Source: Mucilaginibacter hurinus (GTDB lineage Bacteria; Bacteroidota; Bacteroidia; Sphingobacteriales; Sphingobacteriaceae). From it: 64,000 nt of DNA. The translations under genes and the position numbers were made by a program. Below the pieces are notes generated by a model. That model saw only the letters and a list, made by a program, of their open reading frames with translations. It made no database searches and was not told the origin of the DNA. The DNA lies in the NCBI RefSeq assembly GCF_003324525.1, contig NZ_QGDC01000003.1, positions 372,001-436,000 of the forward strand, in the 5' to 3' direction. Positions 28,734 to 38,816 of the stretch are shown here, piece by piece. How positions within the stretch are numbered: position 1 is the first letter of the stretch; each line of letters begins with the position of its first letter.

Positions 28734-31367
28734 ATGACCAAAACCTGCAATTATATCATGAAGAGCATTTTTAACATATTATGCATTATTGTTTCACCAA
28801 TTTGCAAACAAACCAGGGCCATATTGCTATTTTTTGTTTGGGTACTGCTATGCAACCCTTTTTACGCATCGGCACAAAGCCCTGAAGCGCAGAAGCTATA
28901 TGCTGCCGGTAAAACACAATATGATAGCTTAGAATTTGACCGCGCTATCATCAGCCTTACCTCGGCTATAAATTTGCACCCTCAATATGCCGATGCCTAT
29001 AGCCTGCGCGGCAATGCCTATTACCGTAAAAAAGAATATGATATAGCTATTGCCGACTACAAGGAATCGCTTAAATTAAGACCAGATGTTGCTGCTGTGT
29101 ATTATAATATGGGTGATGCTTATTTATTAAAAGGACAAAACGCCGATGCTATCAAGATGTTTAAAGAAGCGGTAAGATCCGGTCCGCAGGACATTAACAA
29201 TTATAACGGTTTATTGCGCGCCTATTCAACTACAGATAACATGGCAGCGCTTGATATGTGTAATGAAATTATCCGACGCTTTCCCGGTGTTTCATCAGGG
29301 TATAGCTCAAGGGCCGCTATGTATGTTACCATGAATCAATATGATAAAGGTATAAAGGATTATGAAGTGGCAATTGGCATGGAACCGAACAACGCGTATT
29401 TGTACCAAAACAGGGGCATTGCGTATCGCAAACATAAAAAATACGATCAGGCCATCAGCGATTTCAACCAGGCACTACGCCTTATGCCTGATCAGTGGCA
29501 GTGGCATGCGTATAAAGCATACATTTATGCAGATAAGGGTAGTAAAGATCTGGCAATAGCGTCTATAAACGAGGCTTTACGCATAAAGCCCGAGTGGCAA
29601 ACCTATTTAAGGAGAGCTGCGTTTTATGAATCAATCAAAGAAAATACGCTTGCATTAAAGGATTATGAAACCGCTATAGCACTTAACCCGGGCAACCCCT
29701 ATCAATACAGCGCCCGGGGCGAATATTACAGGAGGAAACGACAGTATGATGCGGCACTTGCTGATATTAACAAAAGCATTGAACTCGATAAAAGCAAAAC
29801 GGAATATTACGGTGTGCGTGGCAATTTATACCGCGAATGGGGCGAGTATGAAAAATCTGTAGCAGATTATAAAACCGACCTTGCTAACAATCCAGTTTAC
29901 AGCACTAGCTCTATCAGCATTGTACCGGCATTAGTTAGATTAGGCAGGTTTGACGAGGCGAAAGCGTACGCGGCTAAAGTGAGCGCGTATCTTACTAATT
30001 GGTTGAAGGAAAGCGACTGGAGATTTTACAGACACTACCTGCAGGTAATTTCATCTGATCTTCCTGTAAAAAATTATACTACCGCATTGCAAAACCTCGA
30101 TTTTGCCATTAATGATTACAAGCAATTTGGCGCCGGGAATGAGGAAGCGTTTACTGAGTACGTTGATGTACTGGTTTTAAAGGCTTACGTATTATCAGCG
30201 CTTTCGCGTAATAAAGAAGCCAAAGAACTTTATGAGCAAACGTTACTAATGCTACCTACGCAACCCGACGTAAAGGCAGCTATCGCTCATATAGGACACA
30301 CCGACAGAGTACTGGATGATAGTGACAAGCTGCCACCTGTTATACAACTAATAAGTCCGCAGGCAGCAAGGGGGCTTAAAATAGTAAGTGCCAATACTAA
30401 AGTAGAAATAATTGGCCGCGCTAATGATCCCTCGGGTATAGCCACAGTTACCATCAATAATTCGCCGGTTGAGCAGATAGAGGAGGATGGCCTGTTCATA
30501 TCGTCGGTAATGCTTAAACAGGGGCTGAATAACGTTGTGATTGGCGCAATTGATAAAAAAGGGAATATTGCGAGCCGCACTTTCTCGTTAGATGCCACGC
30601 CAAAACAGGAAGCAGAAGCTAAAGAGGCGGAAATTATACTTCCGGCTACAGAGAAACCACCCGTATATCATGCAATATTAATAGCGGCTAATGATTACGA
30701 GGACCCTGCCATTGACGACCTTGAGAATCCGTTAAAAGACGCATCGGAACTAGAGGCGATATTGAAAACCGGGTACACTTTTTCCCCTGAAAATATTACT
30801 ACCCTGTTTAATAAAAGCCGCGAAGAAATAATGCAGGCACTTGTATTAAAAAGCAGTGCGCTTACTGATAACGACAACCTGCTGATATTTTACGCCGGGC
30901 ATGGCATTGCTGAAAAAGACAAGTTTGGCGATGTTGACGGTTATTGGGTGCCATCATCGGCAAAAAAAGGACTTAATGCGAGTTACATCTCGGCAGACGA
31001 CATTAATAAGGCTTTAAAGCGCAGCAACTCCAGGCACATCCTGGTAATTGCCGATGCTTGCTTTAGCGGAGCCTTTACCCGTGCCTTGGTTACCGATGCA
31101 TCTTTAGGGATACAAAAACAGTTTGCGGTACCCAGTCGCAAAATAATGGCTAGCGGTAACCTCGAGCCGGTGCCTGATAACAGCCGTTTTGTATACTATT
31201 TAAAGAAAAATCTGAAAGAGAATACCGAGAAATATATGACGGCCAAAAAGCTCTTTGATAGTTTTTACGAAGCCATACTAAATAACTCAGAAACATCGCC
31301 GCAATACACCGCAATAAAAAATGTAGGCGATGAAGGCGGCCAGTTTGTATTTATAAAGAAGCAATAG
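28734..31367 (+). CDS. exported TPR-repeat protein with bacterial Ig-like and caspase-like (C14) peptidase domains
   Basis: 877 aa. The N-terminus has a long hydrophobic signal or anchor ending FYASAQS at about residue 48; the second ATG (MKSIFN, residue 9) is an equally possible start. Tetratricopeptide repeats fill about 50-520 (for example YADAYSLRGNAYYRKKEYD). An Ig-like stretch follows (about 535-625, VIQLISPQAARGLKIVSANT). The caspase-like domain begins near 643 (YHAILIAANDYED) and carries the dyad His723 in FYAGHG and Cys776 in IADACFSGAF, so it looks catalytically intact. Exported caspase-like proteins with TPRs are found in bacteria, but the role of most is undefined. Tight coupling to the papain-like gene (7-base gap) suggests one peptidase activates or is guarded by the other; that is inference. 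The TPRs may bind a substrate or partner. Confidence 0.88.
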   Translation: MTKTCNYIMKSIFNILCIIVSPICKQTRAILLFFVWVLLCNPFYASAQSPEAQKLYAAGKTQYDSLEFDRAIISLTSAINLHPQYADAYSLRGNAYYRKKEYDIAIADYKESLKLRPDVAAVYYNMGDAYLLKGQNADAIKMFKEAVRSGPQDINNYNGLLRAYSTTDNMAALDMCNEIIRRFPGVSSGYSSRAAMYVTMNQYDKGIKDYEVAIGMEPNNAYLYQNRGIAYRKHKKYDQAISDFNQALRLMPDQWQWHAYKAYIYADKGSKDLAIASINEALRIKPEWQTYLRRAAFYESIKENTLALKDYETAIALNPGNPYQYSARGEYYRRKRQYDAALADINKSIELDKSKTEYYGVRGNLYREWGEYEKSVADYKTDLANNPVYSTSSISIVPALVRLGRFDEAKAYAAKVSAYLTNWLKESDWRFYRHYLQVISSDLPVKNYTTALQNLDFAINDYKQFGAGNEEAFTEYVDVLVLKAYVLSALSRNKEAKELYEQTLLMLPTQPDVKAAIAHIGHTDRVLDDSDKLPPVIQLISPQAARGLKIVSANTKVEIIGRANDPSGIATVTINNSPVEQIEEDGLFISSVMLKQGLNNVVIGAIDKKGNIASRTFSLDATPKQEAEAKEAEIILPATEKPPVYHAILIAANDYEDPAIDDLENPLKDASELEAILKTGYTFSPENITTLFNKSREEIMQALVLKSSALTDNDNLLIFYAGHGIAEKDKFGDVDGYWVPSSAKKGLNASYISADDINKALKRSNSRHILVIADACFSGAFTRALVTDASLGIQKQFAVPSRKIMASGNLEPVPDNSRFVYYLKKNLKENTEKYMTAKKLFDSFYEAILNNSETSPQYTAIKNVGDEGGQFVFIKKQ

Positions 31368-31588
31368 TGAATTATTTCTCTTGCTATAGCAGTGCATCCT
31401 TGTGTAATAGCACCCGACTATAAAAACGAAAGTAACAGTACTGGAGAATACAGGGCCTTTAACAGCAGCTACTATCGGCCTGCGTTGATAATATCTACCT
31501 GCGCAATAATTTATCCACTGGCGCAGGGATGGCTGAACACATACAATTAAAAATCAATACATACGTAACTAATTTTAAACCAATGTTT

Positions 31589-31596
31589 TATATTTG
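31589..31596 (+). promoter_or_regulatory. -7 element for the 1957-aa giant gene
   Basis: TATATTTG is an exact TAnnTTTG match. Transcription would begin about 31603, leaving a leader of 8-9 bases before the ATG at 31612. It overlaps the TTG at 31594 that would otherwise extend the frame, which argues against that start. No clear -33 element is seen. Confidence 0.45.
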
Positions 31597-31611
31597 CTAA
31601 GTACTATTGAT

Positions 31612-34600
31612 ATGCGAATACCTTTTACCCTCACATTAATTTGTATAATATTAACAAGCTTTTTTGAAAGTTATGCTTTTGGGGCAACAGCTGCAGAGGA
31701 GTTGCCCGTAGTAAAATTATCACCGGCTACGGTGAGTTATACCCTAAATGCCGATATCTCTTCGGCTTCCATCGCGGTTGACCCTTCGTTAACGGTAGTA
31801 AATAATAACATAAGCCTTGTGTCGTCAGCGATTATAAAGATCAGCAAAAATTTTACACCGGGTAAAGATATACTAGCTTACGCAGGTAACGTTGCCGCGA
31901 TAAAAGGAACCTATGACACGACAACGGGCGAACTTATACTTTCTTCGTCTACCGCCGTGTTAGCCGAATGGCAGGCAGCGCTCCGGGCCGTTACCTATCA
32001 ATATACTGACAATCTTAACGCACCTCAATTTAACACTCGCGACATCAGTTTTACAATAAAAACGGGCAGCCTTACCAGCTTAACAGCAGTTAAAAACCTT
32101 GCTATCAATTATATCCGCTCGGTTAACACAGATTTAAAAAGTTTAACAACCAACCAAGGGTCGCTAACACCGTCGTTTTCACCTACAGTTACCAGTTACA
32201 GCCTAAATACAAATGATCTGGCAGCCACAATTAGCATTACGGCAGTTACTACACACCCCGGCGCAGCATTGCTTGTTAATGGATTATCTGAAACAAGCGG
32301 TAAAGCAAGTAAAGATATTAGGTTAAAGCCCGGATCAAACTCCGTGCAAATAATGGTAAGGGCACAAAACCCTTCGCATGCTAAAATTTATACCATTACA
32401 ATTATTACACCGGTGTTAACGTTCCCGCCAATCCCCGCCCAAATTTACGGAAATGGTGATTTTGATGGCGGTGCAACCGTAAAGGGTAACGGTACCGGCA
32501 TAACTTACTCATCAAATAACATCGGCGTAGCAGCTATTGTAAACGGTAAAATTCGCGTAACCGGGGCGGGCAGCGCCCTTATCACCGCAAAAAGCGGTAT
32601 TTATATAGCAAGCCAAACCTTAACTGTTCGCGCTGCTGCCTTAACCATAGCAGCTAATGCACAAACAAAATACTATGCCACAGCTACAATACCCATTACC
32701 CTATCATATACGGGTTTTGTTAATAGCGAAACAAATAAAGTTCTTACAAATCAGCCGGTAATTACCTGCGCGGTTAATGATAACAGCAATGTGGGCAACT
32801 ACCTTATAACAGTAAACGGGGCGGTATCCAATAATTACGTTATCAGTTATAAAACAGCCATTTACAGCGTTACAGCTCCCCCGGTAACATTTGTAGCTAT
32901 CCCAACAAAAAAATATGGCGATGCTGACTTTGAGCTTAAGGTGACCACGCCGGTAAAAACAGTTTTTGATATTCCATTCACTTTTAGCAGCAGCAATAAT
33001 GTTGTATCCATAATAGGGCGTACAGCACGTATAATTAACGCAGGTACTACAATTATAACGGCAAATAATCCAAATGTAAAAACCAGTCAAAGTATTACCG
33101 TAGAGCCCGTGGCGCTTACAATTACCGCTAACAACCTGCAAAGCCCATATGGTACTAAGCCTTTAACACCTACGCTAAGCTACAAGGGATTTGTAAATGG
33201 CGATACAGAGAACGTATTAAGTTACAAACCGTCGGCATCAGTTAAAATAAATTATACTTCAAGTCCGGGAACCTACCCCATAACGTTAACCGCAGCAAGT
33301 TCCACAAAATATAAGATTACTTATGTACCCGGCGTTTATACCATCATCAAAGCCTTACTAACAGTAAAAGCCGATAACCACGTTAAGATAGTAAATAACG
33401 AAATGCCTTACTTAACGGCAACCATTACGGGCTTTGTAAATGGCCAATCCGTTAGTGTGCTTACCAAAGGCCCTTCGCTGGTTACTAAGGCAATTCAGAC
33501 CTCTGCGATAGGAACCTATCCAATTACCGTAAGTGGTGCAGAGGCGGCTAATTACAGCTTTGTTTACCAGGGAGGCGCATTAACTGTAATAGCACGTCCA
33601 ATGCAACCCTCCAACCCGGCCCCACCGGTTATAAATTATACCGGTCCGTCAAGCTTTATCAATAATAAACCAGCGGCGGGGGCTAAACTTATTAATAAAG
33701 GGGGGCCGATACCCCCTGCTCTATACAGCCAGGTTACTTCAGTTTACGGTACTCCCGGGAAGTCGGGGTATGTAAACGGCACTAAAAAAGATGTCGTTTT
33801 TAATTTGCCCAACCAGGTAATCAGCGATGCTAAAGGCAACCTATATGTAGCCGACCAAAATAGTTTTATACGTAAAATAACGCCTAACGGAGAGGTAGCG
33901 GCATTTGCTGCAACAAAGGGTTTAGTGATGACAGCTGATGAAGCCGGTAACATTTTTGTAGCGCATAATAGCCATATTGAAAAAATTACTCCTGAGGGGG
34001 TAATAACGAAATTAGCCGGCGACCCTGTTTATACGGGATATGTTAACGCTGCTAACAGTGCAGCCCGTTTTAAAGGTATACGAGGTATAGCTGTTGATAA
34101 AGCCGGGAATGTGTTTGTAAGTGATTTAGGCAACTTTGTAATACGTAAAATTACTCCCGCCGGAGCTGTAACTACATTTGCCGGGAAAGGGGTGAATGGT
34201 AAAGTTGACGGCACTTCAGCTACCGCTCAATTTGATAAACCTTCTTTCTTACTGTTTAACAAGACAGGCGACTTGCTGGTAATAGACAATGCAATAAGGA
34301 AGATAACACCTTTAGGGGTGGTTAGCACTAGCAAAATCACTGATGACCGGGGCCTTGAGGCTTCTATAAATTATAGTTCAATAGGGTTAGACGCGATAGG
34401 GAACATTTATGCGGCATCGAACGAATCAGTCATCTACAAAATTGACGCCCTATCTCATAAAGTTAAAGTAATTGCCGGCAAAAGCCGTGACCTAAAATTC
34501 CTTGACGGAACAGGAACTAACGCCCGTATGGGATACGTAGAATCAATAACCGTAGATGCCAAAAACATACTTTACTTTACTGACAGAACTTACCATGTAA

Positions 34601-37485
34601 TACGAAGTGTTGACCTTAATGGATATGAAGCGTACCCTGCTTTACCTTCAGGTATGTATATTAACACCGCTAGTGGCGCCATAACGGGTACGCCTGTTAC
34701 ACCAACTGCATTTACTAATTACAAGTTTACTGCTTATAACAATGGTGGCAGCAGTGAAACTAACACTAGTCTTTATGTATCACCAATTGCCGTACCTTCA
34801 ATTACTGTTACCAATTATACCAAACCACAATCTTACATTGCTGGCAACGCCATTACTCCTTTAAAAATAGTAAATAACGGCGGCAGTGTGCCTATAAATA
34901 TGTTTGCAGAGGTAAGTAATTTGGCAACTTTGAACCCCCGTCCTACCGCAAGCATCTTGAACTGGGGTATTGCTTCTGACAAAACCGGCAATGTCTATCT
35001 TGCAGACATGGAGCGCCATGTTATACAAAAAATTACACCTTCAGGCAAAATTAGTGTGCTCGCGGGCAGTGGCAAACCCGGTAATGCTAATGGTACCGGC
35101 AAATCAGCCAGTTTTAACAAGCCATCGGGCATAGCTGTTGATGAAGCAGGTAATGTTTATGTAGCTGATAACGGCAATTACCTTATCCGGAAGATATCTC
35201 CGGCAGGTGTGGTGAGCACTTTAGCGGGTAGCGGCAAAGGCGGGTTTACAGATGGCACAGGCAATGCAGCCAGTATTATTGGAGGACCTGCTTTAACGTT
35301 GGGCAGTGCAGGCAACCTTTACTTACTTGAATTTACAGGTAATATACGTAGAATAACAAACACTGGCATAGTTAGCACTGTATACACATCCAACGGAAAT
35401 TATTTGTATAATTCTATAGCTGCAGATCTTTCAGATAATATATATTTTACAAGAACAAGCACTATAATAACACCGCAATCAGAAATACTAAAAATCAGTT
35501 GTATAGACGGTAAAATAGCAACTTTGCCTTTAACCCGGCCATATTTAAGCGGTCTGGCTACCGATTATCGTGGCAATTTATATGCAACAGACTATGCCAA
35601 AGTTTATTGCATCTCTACTGATGGAACAGAACGTATTTTAGCAGGCGTTGATATACCCGGCGATAAAAATGGTGTGGGAATGCAAGCTCAATTTTCCTTC
35701 CCTTTTAATACAGCCTTCAGTCCGTCGGGTAATTTATTTGTTTTAGATGATGGTAATAAAAATATACGTAAAATAAATTTGCAGGGCTTTGATATTGCTC
35801 AACTGCCTTTAGGAATAAACTTTAACAAAACCGCTATTACTATCGATGGCAATCCGGAATCGATTATCAAGCCTATGGATTATTCAATCACAGCGCATAA
35901 TATAGGGGGTAGCAGTACTGCGAAACTAAATTTGTCGGTAACCGCAGCAGCGCCCCCCAAAATAAGTTACTTAACAGTATCGGTACTAACCGTGAATAAA
36001 GCTGTAAACATAAAACCGACCAATAGTGGGGGCGTTGTTCCGCAAGTTAATTATGGCGAAGTAACTACATATGCAGGTATAGGCAAAGCCATTTGGAGTG
36101 ACGGCCCCACTTTAATGGCCGGTATACCATTTCCCAACATGCTGAATTTTGATGCTGAGGGTAATTTATTAATTTCGAATAACGTTGATGTGCCATGGGG
36201 CAGCCAACCAACAAATGGCAGCCGTGTACGTAAAATTTCGCCAACCGGAGCTGTATCAAGTTATATACCAAAGTTCTATTCTTCAAGCGGTATAGCTGCA
36301 GACCGCGCAGGTAACTTGTTTGTAGGGGACGGCGCAAATAATATCATTTATAAAGTTGAAGCATCCGGACAACAGAGTACTTTTGCCAAGGATTTTAAAG
36401 GTTTTAATAACGTTGTTATTCCACAAAGGTTGGCTGCCACATCGCCCTTAATATTCACCGTAGATAATGCCAACAACCTTTACATGACTGATAATTTTTA
36501 CAATACTATCAGTAAAATAACTCCTGCGGGTATAACTACGTTCATTTCTGGAATCGCACCAGGGTTTGCAAACGGTAATACGGCTAACGCTAAATTTAAC
36601 AGGCCGTTGGGTATCGTTTCAGATGCAAGCGGCAACCTTTATATAGCTGATTCTGAAAACCACATGGTACGCAAAATATCTAAAAATGGTAACGTTACAA
36701 CTTTAGCAGGCAGTATCAAAGCAGGCAAAGCCGATGGTAAAGGGGAAGCCGCAGGTTTTGGTAAACCTTACGGGCTGGCCATTGCTAAAGACGGTTCGCT
36801 TTATGTAGCTGATAACACCAACAATAACATTCGCAAAATTACCCCCGATGGCCTCGTGACTACACTGGCCGGGAGTGGCGCTGCCGGCTCAGCTAACGGT
36901 GTAGGCGCGGCGGCCAGTTTTAATAAACCAAAGGGCATAGCTGTGGATGCTTCGGGCCAGGTGTATGTTGCGGATGCATCAAATAATGTCGTCCGAAAAA
37001 TCAACACCATGGGCTACACTATTACTCCGGCTTTGCCACAGGGATTAAAATTTGATAGCAAAACCGGTATTATTAGTGGAACGCCCACTAAAACAGTTAA
37101 TGCAGCTTCCTACACAATTACCGCATACAACAGCGGCGGCAGCAGCTCTGTTACTATCCAGTTAAGCGTAGTTGCTGCCGCACGAAGCTTAAACAATGTA
37201 AATATGCCAGATACTACCAAAAAGGGCACTGATGTATTACAGCGAATCAGTTTTTATCCAAACCCTGTCGACGATATTTTGAACTTAAATTTAGGTAACA
37301 TAACCGCAAAAACCCTTGAATTAAACATTTACGGCATGCAAAGTGCTAAACTGGTTTTCAGTAAAAAAATATCAAACCCTGAAAGTATTGTCAATATTAA
37401 TATCGGCTTCTTACCAGCCGGAAACTATGTGATGCGAGCAAAACTGGATGATGATGAGGCGAGTTATAAAGTAGTCAAAAAATAA
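31612..37485 (+). CDS. giant T9SS-secreted protein: MBG domains, three NHL-propeller/putative-Ig modules, type A sorting domain
   Basis: 1957 aa from the ATG at 31612. The frame opens at TTG 31594, but that codon lies inside a promoter box, and the ATG places the signal peptide (MRIPFTLTLICIILTSFFES) at the N-terminus. Next come a cadherin-like repeat (about 180-270), MBG-type domains (about 342-425, 500-575 and 580-665; LTITANNLQSPYGTKPL, GFVNGDTENVL), then three propeller modules starting near 671, 1062 and 1448. Blades read IAVDEAGNVYVADNGNYLIRK and VSTLAGSGKPG; each module closes with a putative-Ig domain (FDSKTGIISGTPTK). The C-terminus (about 1876-1957, ISFYPNPVDDILNL and LPAGNYVMRAKL) is a type A T9SS sorting domain. 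It shares the propeller module with the 2037-aa giant but has a different sorting domain. A surface or secreted role is inferred. It is 244 bases downstream of the caspase-like gene with its own promoter candidate. Confidence 0.87.
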   Translation: MRIPFTLTLICIILTSFFESYAFGATAAEELPVVKLSPATVSYTLNADISSASIAVDPSLTVVNNNISLVSSAIIKISKNFTPGKDILAYAGNVAAIKGTYDTTTGELILSSSTAVLAEWQAALRAVTYQYTDNLNAPQFNTRDISFTIKTGSLTSLTAVKNLAINYIRSVNTDLKSLTTNQGSLTPSFSPTVTSYSLNTNDLAATISITAVTTHPGAALLVNGLSETSGKASKDIRLKPGSNSVQIMVRAQNPSHAKIYTITIITPVLTFPPIPAQIYGNGDFDGGATVKGNGTGITYSSNNIGVAAIVNGKIRVTGAGSALITAKSGIYIASQTLTVRAAALTIAANAQTKYYATATIPITLSYTGFVNSETNKVLTNQPVITCAVNDNSNVGNYLITVNGAVSNNYVISYKTAIYSVTAPPVTFVAIPTKKYGDADFELKVTTPVKTVFDIPFTFSSSNNVVSIIGRTARIINAGTTIITANNPNVKTSQSITVEPVALTITANNLQSPYGTKPLTPTLSYKGFVNGDTENVLSYKPSASVKINYTSSPGTYPITLTAASSTKYKITYVPGVYTIIKALLTVKADNHVKIVNNEMPYLTATITGFVNGQSVSVLTKGPSLVTKAIQTSAIGTYPITVSGAEAANYSFVYQGGALTVIARPMQPSNPAPPVINYTGPSSFINNKPAAGAKLINKGGPIPPALYSQVTSVYGTPGKSGYVNGTKKDVVFNLPNQVISDAKGNLYVADQNSFIRKITPNGEVAAFAATKGLVMTADEAGNIFVAHNSHIEKITPEGVITKLAGDPVYTGYVNAANSAARFKGIRGIAVDKAGNVFVSDLGNFVIRKITPAGAVTTFAGKGVNGKVDGTSATAQFDKPSFLLFNKTGDLLVIDNAIRKITPLGVVSTSKITDDRGLEASINYSSIGLDAIGNIYAASNESVIYKIDALSHKVKVIAGKSRDLKFLDGTGTNARMGYVESITVDAKNILYFTDRTYHVIRSVDLNGYEAYPALPSGMYINTASGAITGTPVTPTAFTNYKFTAYNNGGSSETNTSLYVSPIAVPSITVTNYTKPQSYIAGNAITPLKIVNNGGSVPINMFAEVSNLATLNPRPTASILNWGIASDKTGNVYLADMERHVIQKITPSGKISVLAGSGKPGNANGTGKSASFNKPSGIAVDEAGNVYVADNGNYLIRKISPAGVVSTLAGSGKGGFTDGTGNAASIIGGPALTLGSAGNLYLLEFTGNIRRITNTGIVSTVYTSNGNYLYNSIAADLSDNIYFTRTSTIITPQSEILKISCIDGKIATLPLTRPYLSGLATDYRGNLYATDYAKVYCISTDGTERILAGVDIPGDKNGVGMQAQFSFPFNTAFSPSGNLFVLDDGNKNIRKINLQGFDIAQLPLGINFNKTAITIDGNPESIIKPMDYSITAHNIGGSSTAKLNLSVTAAAPPKISYLTVSVLTVNKAVNIKPTNSGGVVPQVNYGEVTTYAGIGKAIWSDGPTLMAGIPFPNMLNFDAEGNLLISNNVDVPWGSQPTNGSRVRKISPTGAVSSYIPKFYSSSGIAADRAGNLFVGDGANNIIYKVEASGQQSTFAKDFKGFNNVVIPQRLAATSPLIFTVDNANNLYMTDNFYNTISKITPAGITTFISGIAPGFANGNTANAKFNRPLGIVSDASGNLYIADSENHMVRKISKNGNVTTLAGSIKAGKADGKGEAAGFGKPYGLAIAKDGSLYVADNTNNNIRKITPDGLVTTLAGSGAAGSANGVGAAASFNKPKGIAVDASGQVYVADASNNVVRKINTMGYTITPALPQGLKFDSKTGIISGTPTKTVNAASYTITAYNSGGSSSVTIQLSVVAAARSLNNVNMPDTTKKGTDVLQRISFYPNPVDDILNLNLGNITAKTLELNIYGMQSAKLVFSKKISNPESIVNINIGFLPAGNYVMRAKLDDDEASYKVVKK

Positions 37486-37706
37486 GGCCTGCTATTCTAT
37501 AAGAACATGCTTGGCCTTTCACTAATCATAATCCTGTTCAAACAGCCATATGCACTTTCGAAAAACGTCTTTTCGCACGTAAAAAGCGTCGACCAGAATA
37601 AATTGGCCGTCGTTATAATAATTTAGGTATAATTCCTTGTAAATCAGTTTTAATTAAAGCTGCTGCCCTTTAAGTCAGAGGTATCATCAAGCCTTTTACA
37701 GTAAGA

Positions 37707-37847
37707 TTATTCCACTAACTCAAAATCACCCTGAACAACATCTCTGCATGTACGGCCTTTCTTACATCCTGAGTAGGAAAACAGACTTAGTAGAATTACT
37801 AAAATGACCGCAATTTTTAAACTTTGAATGCTTATTATTTTTTTCAT
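37707..37847 (-). CDS. 46-aa putative lipoprotein
   Basis: ATG at 37847, stop TAA at 37707. A Lys-rich start (MKKIISIQSLK) and hydrophobic core (IAVILVILLSLF) lead to a lipobox-like YSGC with the cysteine at residue 28. The short mature part, CKKGRTCRDVVQGDFELVE, has one further cysteine. The CKK after the lipobox is common in Bacteroidota lipoproteins. Its ATG sits two bases after the stop of the 304-aa gene, so it is probably translationally coupled and the last gene of the operon starting at 48377. Position -3 is Tyr rather than Leu, so the lipobox is relaxed. No family was recognised. Confidence 0.6.
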   Translation of the reverse strand: MKKIISIQSLKIAVILVILLSLFSYSGCKKGRTCRDVVQGDFELVE

Positions 37848-37849
37848 AC

Positions 37850-38764
37850 TTATTTGACTTTTAAATGGATGTTTATGCGCTTCCATTCATTTCCGACTGT
37901 AGCGACATACGAGCCCGAATCTAAATTTAAAAATAGTGCCTCTCCATTGGAGATTTGTTTAGTAGCAACCGTCTTGCCATTACTGGTAATCCGTACTGAA
38001 GCGCCTTCTTGTTGAGAAACAATTTTTATGGCTCCGCCGGCATAACATACCGCATCCTTTTTATAGAATAGGGTTGGTGTGGCTGCTTGAGTTACACTTA
38101 TTTTATAGGTGTGTAATGTCGATTCATCTTCAGACAATACATCGTAAGTAATTGATGAAGAAAAATCCTCGGTTACTTCACCGGATTTTTGAATGATCCT
38201 GTTCTTAAACAGGGTAGCTCCTTTACTTAAAGTAAATACCGGTTTTAGGCCAGTGATCGGATGCCCCGCTGCTATATTAACTTTTACCGCTCCGTTATCA
38301 ATTACCGAAGACGAATTGTTTATACCAAAAAAATTGAAAGAAAGTATATCAGCCTGGTAATTAAGAGTTGGTTGTGCGATACTATAAGATTGAAACAGGT
38401 TGCCTTTATGCGCATTTACCACAAAAACAATTTGTTTGTCTACTGTGGTAATTTTACCGGTTGAACTGTCGTACAACTTAAAAGTAAGTGATTCTCCCTG
38501 TTGATTGGCAAATGCCGTAATAAATGCATAATAATTCTTTTCACTCGCAACATAGGTAACACCGCTTACTCCTCTGCAAATGTTACCAACAAACGCAGCC
38601 ACCTTATCATTTGGCCTAATTAACTGTTTTCCATTTACATTAAGTTTTGCTATAAAAGTCATGGTGTACTGATACTCATGTTCTTTCACTGCCCAATCTG
38701 GGGCTTGAGCAAATATCGTCTGGGAAAAAATAAACAGTGCAAGGAAAAGTGTCGCTTTTTTCAT
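37850..38764 (-). CDS. secreted companion protein of the 2871-aa giant, atypical T9SS-like C-terminus
   Basis: 304 aa. Signal peptide 1-19 (ending IFAQA). Residues about 30-130 (DKVAAFVGNICRGVSGVTYV, then FKLYDSSTGKI) resemble a segment of the neighbouring giant at about its residues 2374-2467 (DKVVATVNGEVRGVTNVIYD, FYIWDASDGKL). Residues about 140-235 look like an Ig-like domain ending STLHTYKISVTQ. The last 60 residues (GGAIKIVSQQEGASVRI, LDSGSYVATVGNEWKRINIH) have the shape of a short type A T9SS sorting domain, though weak. It lies 52 bases after the giant and 2 bases before the 46-aa lipoprotein gene, inside one operon. It probably works with the giant outside the cell; the function is unknown. 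Confidence 0.75.
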   Translation of the reverse strand: MKKATLFLALFIFSQTIFAQAPDWAVKEHEYQYTMTFIAKLNVNGKQLIRPNDKVAAFVGNICRGVSGVTYVASEKNYYAFITAFANQQGESLTFKLYDSSTGKITTVDKQIVFVVNAHKGNLFQSYSIAQPTLNYQADILSFNFFGINNSSSVIDNGAVKVNIAAGHPITGLKPVFTLSKGATLFKNRIIQKSGEVTEDFSSSITYDVLSEDESTLHTYKISVTQAATPTLFYKKDAVCYAGGAIKIVSQQEGASVRITSNGKTVATKQISNGEALFLNLDSGSYVATVGNEWKRINIHLKVK

Positions 38765-38816
38765 AAAATACTGCCTTATACTTAGTACGCTTAAACTAGT
38801 ATGCTACGCACTCAAT

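Noticed and set aside
31594..31611. TTG start six codons upstream for the 1957-aa giant
   Set aside because: The TTG is part of an exact -7 box and the downstream ATG gives a proper signal peptide.
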